NCBI GenBank assembly: GCA_016281815.1
Contig: JAEEJK010000050.1
Location: forward strand, 1-64,000
Reading direction: 5' to 3'
From: Prevotella sp.
GTDB lineage: Bacteria; Bacteroidota; Bacteroidia; Bacteroidales; Bacteroidaceae
Length of the DNA: 64,000 bases
Under the pieces are notes generated by a model, which worked only from the letters and a program-made list of their open reading frames with translations, searched no databases and was not told the DNA's origin. The position numbers and the translations under genes are program-made. Within the stretch, counting starts at the first letter, position 1; each line of letters starts with the position of its first letter. Positions 52,385 through 59,597 of the stretch are shown here, piece after piece.

Positions 52385-53503
52385 ATGAAGAAAATATTAG
52401 CCATTATTGGTGCTGGGGAAGGAGCACTTCCAATTATCAATAAGGCAAAGAGCATGGGTATAACAATTGTTGCTTATGGTCGAAATGATTCTCTCGCACA
52501 GAAAATGGTAGATATTTTTGTTGAGGAAAATCATTTTGACATCAATTTCATTGTTGACTCTTGCCGGAAACTACATGTAAATGGAGTAATGGCTTCCAGC
52601 GAACTATCTACTGAAGTGGCTGCCAAAGTAGCCCATGAATTAAATTTGCCTGGCAATGAAGTCGAAAATGGTTTTGCAGGTAAAAATAAATACTTGATGA
52701 GAACCCGTGTCTCGCAACTATCTTCAGTCCGACAACCCAAATTCTCTCTTTATAAGGATGATTCCACATATTCTTTTCCTGTTGTCGTAAAGGCTATTGA
52801 TGCCTGTGGGAAAAAAGGAATTGGAATAGCCTACGATTTGGACGATTTGACAAAAAGCGTCCAAAAAGCCCAAAAGTATTCATCGGACGGCAGAGCCTTG
52901 ATTGAAGATTATCTTGAAGGAGGACAAGAATATTCAATAGAATGCCTGTCAAATGGCAAAGAAGAACACCATGTGATTCAATACACAGAAAAAGAATCTT
53001 CAGGACCACCTCATTTTGTTGAGACTGGACATCACCAACCAGCAAACCTTTCCGAAATGATGAAAAGAAAGATTGACAAAGCAGCATCTGAAATATTATC
53101 GGTATTGGGACTGAATTGCGGTATGGCTCATTTGGAGATTAAGATAATAGATAGTGAGATTTATTTTATTGAAGTCGGTGCACGTGGTGGAGGCGACCAT
53201 ATATCAGATATCTTAACACCATTAAGTACAGGGTTTGATTATTATAAGTCAGCAATTGAATGTCACTTAGGCATATATCATCACACTAAAATTTCAAACG
53301 AGGCTTATACGGGAATATATTTTCATACTATTCAAAATAAGAAACTTAAGCCATTGTTTGATATTTCTAAATCATCTTCATGGTGTGTTATGAATACCAT
53401 AGAGAGTGATGTATTTTCAGAAACAACTGGAAATGTAGAAACAGCGAATTCTGGATTCATCATTTATGCTTCTGACCATAAAATAACCCTCAATGATATT
53501 TAA
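52385..53503 (+). CDS. ATP-grasp ligase (second)
   Basis: A 372-residue paralogue: LAIIGAGEGALPIINKAKSM at the N-terminus, FPVVVKAIDACGKKGIGIAY, IEDYLEGGQEYSIECL and HLEIKIIDSEIYFIEVGARGG. The gene is AT-rich compared with its neighbour upstream and is set off by an 88-base gap, which suggests separate origin. Confidence 0.88.
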   Translation: MKKILAIIGAGEGALPIINKAKSMGITIVAYGRNDSLAQKMVDIFVEENHFDINFIVDSCRKLHVNGVMASSELSTEVAAKVAHELNLPGNEVENGFAGKNKYLMRTRVSQLSSVRQPKFSLYKDDSTYSFPVVVKAIDACGKKGIGIAYDLDDLTKSVQKAQKYSSDGRALIEDYLEGGQEYSIECLSNGKEEHHVIQYTEKESSGPPHFVETGHHQPANLSEMMKRKIDKAASEILSVLGLNCGMAHLEIKIIDSEIYFIEVGARGGGDHISDILTPLSTGFDYYKSAIECHLGIYHHTKISNEAYTGIYFHTIQNKKLKPLFDISKSSSWCVMNTIESDVFSETTGNVETANSGFIIYASDHKITLNDI

Positions 53504-53512
53504 TACTTGTCT

Positions 53513-54769
53513 ATGAATAATTTACAAGGTAAAAGGCTCCTACTGCTTGGCAGCAATCTTTGGAGAGAAGACCTCAAACGTTTTGCAACAAAGAATGGTG
53601 TTTATTTGATATTTGCAGGATTATATCCAGGAGAGTTGGATCATATTGCAAATGAACATTATCGAATAGATACCACAGATCCATCGGTTATGATTCCTTT
53701 TATAAAAGAACATAATATAGATGGTATTTTTATGGGTGGAAGTGAACTCATTATTTCGAAATCATGCGATTACATCAATCAATTAGGATATCCATGTTAC
53801 TGTACCAAGGATCAATGGGATGTCCTTCAGAATAAAAGAGCATTCAAGAATTGCTGCAAGAAATACAGGGTTCCTACAGTTCCTGAGTATGACATTTGTG
53901 ATGACCTCAATGATGAAGATTATCCTGTAATTGTCAAACCAACAGATGGTTGCGCTTCCAAAGGAATAAATATATGCTATAATGATAAGGAACTTAAAGA
54001 AGCAAAACAAAAAGCCTTATCCTCTTCTCCAACACACAATATCATAATTGAAAGATATATAGATAATGGGGGACTTACAAATGTGGTCAATTACGTTGCC
54101 ATCAATGGTAATTATTATCTCGAAGCCATGGGAGACCGCTATGTGCTTGATGGAGGATTAATAACAGCAGCAGCCTCTTTCCCCTCATTGTTTCTGAATC
54201 ATTGGTTAAAATATGTCGACCCGATGGTTAGAGAAATGTTAAAAGGATTAGGACTGGAAAATGGAGTGGTAGCATTTCAAGCGATTCCAGAAGGTAATCA
54301 AATTTATGTATATGAATGCTGTTTTAGACTGACTGGAGGTATGACATATAAGATGACCGATGCTGTCTGCGGTCATAATTCATTCAGATTGTTGCTAAAT
54401 CATGTTCTCACGGGGAAGATGTGTGAAGAAAAAGACATTCAAAATATTTCGCCATTTTTCAATGGGAAAAGAGGCATTTCTATTACTCTTCCTTTGAGAT
54501 TGGGCGAGATTGGCTGTGTGGAAGGAATAGAAAAAATCAAGTCTCTAAAACAGGTTGTTGATTATACACATTACTATGAGGTTGGGGATTCCATAGTTCC
54601 TCAAAAGATAAATACACTCGACCAATTGTTTGCGAGAATAATGGTTGTATCCCAAACAGAATCCGACATGAATGAAACTCTAAAAACAATAAGAAAGTCG
54701 GTATCGGTAAAGGATGTAAATGGTTCTGAGATGATTATTTGGACAACTTTTGATAAATTATTCAAATAA
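53513..54769 (+). CDS. ATP-grasp ligase (third)
   Basis: A 418-residue paralogue; the ATG at 53513 is preferred over the TTG at 53507. KRLLLLGSNLWREDLKRFA, YPVIVKPTDGCASKGINICY, IERYIDNGGLTNVVNY and YVYECCFRLTGGMTYKMTD mark the fold. The last motif has Glu and Arg but an unusual CCF. AT-rich like the second copy. Three different ligases in a row imply sequential or alternative acylations with amino acids. Confidence 0.85.
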   Translation: MNNLQGKRLLLLGSNLWREDLKRFATKNGVYLIFAGLYPGELDHIANEHYRIDTTDPSVMIPFIKEHNIDGIFMGGSELIISKSCDYINQLGYPCYCTKDQWDVLQNKRAFKNCCKKYRVPTVPEYDICDDLNDEDYPVIVKPTDGCASKGINICYNDKELKEAKQKALSSSPTHNIIIERYIDNGGLTNVVNYVAINGNYYLEAMGDRYVLDGGLITAAASFPSLFLNHWLKYVDPMVREMLKGLGLENGVVAFQAIPEGNQIYVYECCFRLTGGMTYKMTDAVCGHNSFRLLLNHVLTGKMCEEKDIQNISPFFNGKRGISITLPLRLGEIGCVEGIEKIKSLKQVVDYTHYYEVGDSIVPQKINTLDQLFARIMVVSQTESDMNETLKTIRKSVSVKDVNGSEMIIWTTFDKLFK

Positions 54770-54850
54770 GAGTTGCTCGAATGACATAGAGGCCACTATG
54801 GCGGACATAATGAGCATAATAATCGGATGGCATAACAAAGCATATAAATC

Positions 54851-55909
54851 ATGAATAAGTCAAGGATTGAGAATCGTATCATCACATCAGATAAGAGTCT
54901 TTTGACTGCTCTTAAACAAATGGACACACAAAAGGTGAAAACCCTTTTTGTTGTCGACGATAATCATTTCGAAGGTTTGTTGACGCTGGGAGACATCCAA
55001 CGTGCAATTATAAAAAACATCGCCCTTTCTGAGCCTGTTAGTGCCATTCTTAACAAAGACAAAATCTATGGTTATGCCTACGAAGACGAGAAAGTCATCA
55101 AGGAAAAAATGCATCGGATGCGTGCTGAGGTGATGCCCATTTTAGATGAGAAAGGCGAATTGAAGGATGTGTGGTTTTGGGGCGACCTTTTTCTTGTTCC
55201 AGAGCGCCAGCATAGGGAAAAAATCAATCTTCCCGTTGTCATCATGGCAGGAGGCAAGGGTACGCGCCTAAAGCCTTTAACGAATGTGATTCCCAAACCT
55301 CTTGTCCCCGTAGGTGAAAAGACCATCCTTGAGGTCATCCTTGATCAGTTTGAGGAAATTGGCTGCCATAAGTTTTATATGTCTATCAATTATAAAGCAG
55401 ACATGATGAAGTATTATCTCAGTCAACTCAACCACCAGTATGACATTGAATTCTTCATGGAAGATAAGCCATTGGGGACTATAGGCAGTGTTTCATTGCT
55501 CAAAGGAAAAATCGACACGCCCTTCTTTGTTTCCAACTGCGACAGCATCAACGAGCAGGACTACCGTGACGTATATGACTACCACATCAACTATCATAAC
55601 GACATGACGATAGTCACTATGGTGAAGAGCATCAAAATACCATACGGAGTGATTGAAACTGGAGAAGACGGTCTCATGATTTCTTTAAAAGAAAAGCCCG
55701 AACATACCTATATGATAAATTCTGGCGTATACATCCTCAATCCGGAACTGATTGACGAAATTCCTGAGGGAGAGTTTTTTCACATCACCCAACTGATGGA
55801 AAAGGTAAAGTCCCGTGGTGGTCGCGTAGGCTGTTTCCCTGTCAGTGAGCATGCATGGCACGACATGGGCGAATGGCCAGAATACCTCAAAATGATCAAT
55901 ATACTGTAA
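54851..55909 (+). CDS. CBS-domain sugar-phosphate nucleotidyltransferase
   Basis: A 352-residue enzyme: two CBS modules (residues 1-120, for instance KTLFVVDDNHFEGLLTLGDI) followed by a nucleotidyltransferase core with VVIMAGGKGTRLKPLTNVIP, FFVSNCDSI and a C-terminal HDMGEWPEYLKM. The architecture matches PtmE-type glucosamine-1-phosphate guanylyltransferase of legionaminic-acid pathways. No NeuB-like synthase is present in the window, so the product could be another GDP- or UDP-sugar. Confidence 0.9.
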   Translation: MNKSRIENRIITSDKSLLTALKQMDTQKVKTLFVVDDNHFEGLLTLGDIQRAIIKNIALSEPVSAILNKDKIYGYAYEDEKVIKEKMHRMRAEVMPILDEKGELKDVWFWGDLFLVPERQHREKINLPVVIMAGGKGTRLKPLTNVIPKPLVPVGEKTILEVILDQFEEIGCHKFYMSINYKADMMKYYLSQLNHQYDIEFFMEDKPLGTIGSVSLLKGKIDTPFFVSNCDSINEQDYRDVYDYHINYHNDMTIVTMVKSIKIPYGVIETGEDGLMISLKEKPEHTYMINSGVYILNPELIDEIPEGEFFHITQLMEKVKSRGGRVGCFPVSEHAWHDMGEWPEYLKMINIL

Positions 55910-55925
55910 TCATTAGGATGGCTTT

Positions 55926-57095
55926 ATGAAGAAATACAACATTCTGATTGTTGGTCTCAAGTGCTATAGCGGACATATCAGGGAGTTTGTCGTCAACTTA
56001 AAAAAGAAAAACCCCCAGGCAAGAATTACGTTGGTCACATTTTCTGTCAGAGATGAGTTTAAAAATGACATTTTGAAGTCCGTGGACCAAATCATCAGGA
56101 TAAAACAATACCATGGCTTCATAAAGTTACCTATTATTTACTCCATAATGGATTTGTTGTATCTATATTGGGGATTTCTTAAACTTCATCTATTCCATCA
56201 TTTTGATATTGTCGACATCCACTATCCGAGAGCATTTCTCAAACGCATCATGCCGATTATAAGAATGATGACCAAAAATATTGTCATTACACCCTGGGGA
56301 AGCGATGTGATGCGCGTGGATGACAAAAAATCGATAGAAAATCTCTGCAATATTTGTTCTCAGGCAAGATACATTACAGTCGCAAGAGACTCCATGATTG
56401 GGAAGTATGTAATTGATAAATTCAAGATGAATCCTGAAAAAATGGTGAAGTTGGGCTGGGGAGGTGAGTTCTTTGATTTTATCCAAGAAAACTCCGGCAA
56501 GGTGACTACAGAAAGTGCAAAAGAAAGATTCGGGTTAACTGACAAATTTGTCATCTCATGTGGCTACAACATGCAATATGAACAAAGGCAAGAAGAAATA
56601 ATAGATGCGATTTACAGCATGAAAGACCAACTTCCCAACAATCTCCTACTTCTCTTTCCTTTCACTTATGGCAGATGTGCCCAACATATCAAGCACAAGG
56701 ATGAGATCACAGACAAATGCAAATCGCTGGGACTTGATTGTACTGTGATAGAAGAGTATTTGGATTTGGCAGATTTACTGAAACTAAGAATGGCGACAGA
56801 CATCTTTGTCCATGTTCAAACCACGGATGCAGGATCAAGATGTGTGATGGAATATGTTTATTGCAATAAAAAAGTGGTTCATGGCGCATGGATCAAATAT
56901 GCCTATTTGGAAGATTATAAGCCATCTTGCTATTTCCCTGTTGATAAAATGGAAAATTTGGGTTCCGTCATTGTAAAAGCAAGCCAAGCAAAAGTAGAAG
57001 AATTGCCACAAGAAGTAAAAACAATCATACAGGAAAGGGGTTGGAACCACAAAATGACTCTGTGGAACAACTTCTTTGAGTCTTTGGTCTCATAA
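55926..57095 (+). CDS. Glycosyltransferase, GT-B type
   Basis: A 389-residue glycosyltransferase-like protein. N-terminal VGLKCYSGHIREFVVNLKKK, FDIVDIHYPRAFLKRIMPII and VITPWGSDVMRV, then a C-terminal Rossmann domain with VISCGYNMQYEQRQEEIIDA and a GSRCVMEYVYCNKKVVH donor-binding region. It probably adds one sugar to the lipid-linked repeat unit. AT-rich. Confidence 0.8.
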   Translation: MKKYNILIVGLKCYSGHIREFVVNLKKKNPQARITLVTFSVRDEFKNDILKSVDQIIRIKQYHGFIKLPIIYSIMDLLYLYWGFLKLHLFHHFDIVDIHYPRAFLKRIMPIIRMMTKNIVITPWGSDVMRVDDKKSIENLCNICSQARYITVARDSMIGKYVIDKFKMNPEKMVKLGWGGEFFDFIQENSGKVTTESAKERFGLTDKFVISCGYNMQYEQRQEEIIDAIYSMKDQLPNNLLLLFPFTYGRCAQHIKHKDEITDKCKSLGLDCTVIEEYLDLADLLKLRMATDIFVHVQTTDAGSRCVMEYVYCNKKVVHGAWIKYAYLEDYKPSCYFPVDKMENLGSVIVKASQAKVEELPQEVKTIIQERGWNHKMTLWNNFFESLVS

Positions 57096-57137
57096 CTCGG
57101 ACTTTTGTGTTGTTGATGATATCAAACTTTATTACTC

Positions 57138-57782
57138 ATGGAAGAAATTAAAATCATGGAGAAGCCCGAATGGGTTTCATGGGATGACATACACGAACTT
57201 CTTCTTGCTGCCCACAAAAAGAATATCGAGAAGGGGATTGTGATGAAATATGTTCAATTGCCAGGAGAAGAAATACGTAAAAAAATAGGTGATGAAGGCA
57301 TGTGCTGGGTCGCTTTATGTGGCGACAAACTGGTCGGCACACATTCTGTCTCATTCTTCGTAGGAAAATCGTGGTGGAACAAAGGGGAAAAAGTGGCTCA
57401 CGGTTGTTTTACCGGTATTCTACAAGAATACCAGGGAATAGGCATCTTGGAAGAAATGTATAAGAAATTCAATGAGTATATCCGCAACAAGGGTGTTTAC
57501 ATCACGGAGGGGAATACTGCAGAGGACAACCGCATCATGAGGAAAATTCTTGAAAAAAGAGGACATAAGACCGTTTCTTTCTATGCACCTCCATCCAACC
57601 ACTACAATGTCAGAACTGTTAACTGGCTGAATGGGTGTCCTTTCTCTGACAAATACATAGAGAGACGTTTCAAAATTGCCAAAATCTTGACCAAGATGCA
57701 GTATAAGAAGGGAATGATTGAGCGCAACTACATATTTTCACGCATTTTGGGAAGAATAAAAATGATGCTGGATATTCAATGA
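57138..57782 (+). CDS. GNAT-family acetyltransferase
   Basis: A 214-residue GNAT-fold protein. HELLLAAHKKNIEKG, LVGTHSVSFF, GCFTGILQEYQGIGILEEMY (the acetyl-CoA-binding segment, a Q-x-x-G-I-G form) and YITEGNTAEDNRIMRKILEK are visible. The C-terminus is basic. It may acetylate an amino sugar made by the aminotransferase. It is the last gene before a terminator. Confidence 0.85.
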   Translation: MEEIKIMEKPEWVSWDDIHELLLAAHKKNIEKGIVMKYVQLPGEEIRKKIGDEGMCWVALCGDKLVGTHSVSFFVGKSWWNKGEKVAHGCFTGILQEYQGIGILEEMYKKFNEYIRNKGVYITEGNTAEDNRIMRKILEKRGHKTVSFYAPPSNHYNVRTVNWLNGCPFSDKYIERRFKIAKILTKMQYKKGMIERNYIFSRILGRIKMMLDIQ

Positions 57783-57861
57783 ATGGATAGAAACAGTATC
57801 ATGTAAACAACTTTTATCGCATGAAAAATGATGATACCAAAAGACGATATCATCAATTTAC

Positions 57862-57894
57862 AGGGAATCCTACTAAGTAGAATTCCCTTTTTTT
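57862..57894 (+). terminator. Terminator ending the central glycan gene block
   Basis: AGGGAAT-CCTACTAAGTAGA-ATTCCCT with an inner CTAC/GTAG stem and a T-run. Confidence 0.85.
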
Positions 57895-57906
57895 ATTAAA
57901 ATTGTG

Positions 57907-57914
57907 TACCTTTG
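57907..57914 (+). promoter_or_regulatory. Promoter -7 box of the NYN-LOTUS gene
   Basis: TACCTTTG followed by C. Expected start near 57921. It excludes the longer TTG-initiated frame at 57912 and favours the ATG at 57948. Confidence 0.7.
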
Positions 57915-57947
57915 CATCCTGTTTGTGATACACATATCCAATCAATT

Positions 57948-58742
57948 ATGACACAAGAAAAGAAAGAACTCAAATTGGCTGTACTTTTTGACGCAGACAA
58001 CGTGCCGTCATCACACGTGCGGGAGATGCTCAATGAAATCGCCAAATACGGCGTGCCCACCATCAAGCGCATCTATGGCGACTGGACCAAGCCCAATCTC
58101 GGAGGTTGGAAGGGCGTGCTGCTCGAAAACGCCATCACACCCATCCAGCAATACAGTTATACCACCGGAAAGAATGCCACCGACTCAGCCATGATTATCG
58201 ATGCCATGGACATTCTCCACAGCAATAAGGTCGACGGATTCTGCATCATATCAAGCGACAGCGATTTCACACGTCTGGCCACGCGCCTACGCGAGTCGAG
58301 CAAGACAGTGATAGGCATGGGTGAGAAAAAGACCCCGAGACCATTTATTGTTGCATGCGACAAGTTCATCTACATCGAGAACCTCGGAAGTGATGATGAG
58401 GAGACACAGGAGGAAAACCAAGATGGGGAGGCAGAGGCTCTGACTGCCACCACCGGTGATGCCAAGAAAGCCACCCCCCAGAAAGAGAGGATCAACTATG
58501 CCATCATCAAATTGCTGCGACACACCATCGACGACCTGGCCGATGACAACGACTGGGTGTCGCTCGCTGAGGTAGGCAGTCTCCTGCTGAAAAAGCGTCC
58601 CGACTTCGACCCACGCAACTATGGATTCCAGAAACTCACGCCCCTCATCGAGGCATGTCCAAAATATTTCGAAATAGAGAAGAGAAAGGCAGACAACAGC
58701 CATGTGGTCCATGTATTTGTGAGACTCAGAAAGGGAAAATGA
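57948..58742 (+). CDS. NYN-domain and LOTUS/OST-HTH-like protein
   Basis: A 264-residue cytoplasmic protein. The N-terminal NYN (PIN-like RNase) domain has LAVLFDADNVPSSHVREML and GFCIISSDSDFTRLATRL, with the catalytic Asp residues of the family. An acidic linker (about 150-180) leads to a LOTUS/OST-HTH RNA-binding domain (NYAIIKLLRHTIDDLADDND...FDPRNYGFQKLTPLIE). It is probably an RNA nuclease or RNA-binding regulator. It has its own promoter between two glycan gene blocks. Confidence 0.9.
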   Translation: MTQEKKELKLAVLFDADNVPSSHVREMLNEIAKYGVPTIKRIYGDWTKPNLGGWKGVLLENAITPIQQYSYTTGKNATDSAMIIDAMDILHSNKVDGFCIISSDSDFTRLATRLRESSKTVIGMGEKKTPRPFIVACDKFIYIENLGSDDEETQEENQDGEAEALTATTGDAKKATPQKERINYAIIKLLRHTIDDLADDNDWVSLAEVGSLLLKKRPDFDPRNYGFQKLTPLIEACPKYFEIEKRKADNSHVVHVFVRLRKGK

Positions 58743-58774
58743 AAAAACACCTGGAGTTTCTCAAAAAAATACTA

Positions 58775-58782
58775 TAACTTTG
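58775..58782 (+). promoter_or_regulatory. Promoter -7 box of the sugar-transferase operon
   Basis: TAACTTTG followed by C. Expected start near 58789, leader about 70 bases. Confidence 0.6.
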
Positions 58783-58858
58783 CAACAATTTAACCGTTTT
58801 GCGGTTATATATATTGGTGGGACCTTGAAATCCCACATCATATCAACAATCATCCGGT

Positions 58859-59593
58859 TTGGCCAGAGTATATGACGAACAGGCGGCCAGCCTGGCATAC
58901 AGCCACGATGCGATGCAGCCATGGCAGCGTGCGGTGAAACGGACAGCAGACATCCTCTGCTCGTGTGTAGGACTTGTCGTGCTCCTGCCCGTCTTCATCG
59001 TCTTTGCCGTCATGCTCAGGATCCAGCGCAACGGTCCGGTATTCTTCTCACAGAAAAGGATAGGACACAAGGGCAAGCCCTTCACGATCTACAAATTCAG
59101 AACTCTGAGCACTGTGGTTGAGGACCAAGGGCCGCAACTCATCGCAAAGGGTGACAGCGTGCAGTCCACACCTTTTGAGAGATTTCTCCGCGACCATCAT
59201 CTTGACGAACTCCCCCAACTTTGGAATGTGCTCATCGGCAACATGTCGCTGGTAGGACCGCGCCCCGAGCGAAAATACTACATAGACCAGATCATGGAGC
59301 ACACCCATGACTATCTGCTCATCTACCAGATGAAACCCGGACTCACTTCCGAGGCTACCATCTACAACGGATATACTGACACCATGGAGAAAATGCTCAA
59401 ACGGCTTGACATGGACATCAGATACCTGGAGAACAGGTCTCTGCGCACCGACCTGAGCATCATCATCCAAACCATAGGATGCCTTTTCCATCCCTCAGAC
59501 GGGAAGGAAGATAAACATACAGCAACCCATCAGCGCCCTTCCTCACCGACAGAGACTGGCTTCACTGGGGAAACAAACAACAAGCAATTCTGA
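58859..59593 (+). CDS. Undecaprenyl-phosphate sugar-1-phosphate transferase
   Basis: A 244-residue initiating transferase of the WcaJ/PglC type. One membrane segment (about 31-55), then FFSQKRIGHKGKPFTIYKFR, DELPQLWNVLIGNMSLVGPR, PE and the C-terminal PGLTSEATIYNGYTD. It places the first sugar phosphate on undecaprenyl phosphate. The start is uncertain: the frame opens with TTG at 58859; the first ATG (58913) would remove 18 residues but keep the membrane segment. SLBB exporter gene follows after 4 bases. Confidence 0.9.
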   Translation: MARVYDEQAASLAYSHDAMQPWQRAVKRTADILCSCVGLVVLLPVFIVFAVMLRIQRNGPVFFSQKRIGHKGKPFTIYKFRTLSTVVEDQGPQLIAKGDSVQSTPFERFLRDHHLDELPQLWNVLIGNMSLVGPRPERKYYIDQIMEHTHDYLLIYQMKPGLTSEATIYNGYTDTMEKMLKRLDMDIRYLENRSLRTDLSIIIQTIGCLFHPSDGKEDKHTATHQRPSSPTETGFTGETNNKQF

Positions 59594-59597
59594 GATT

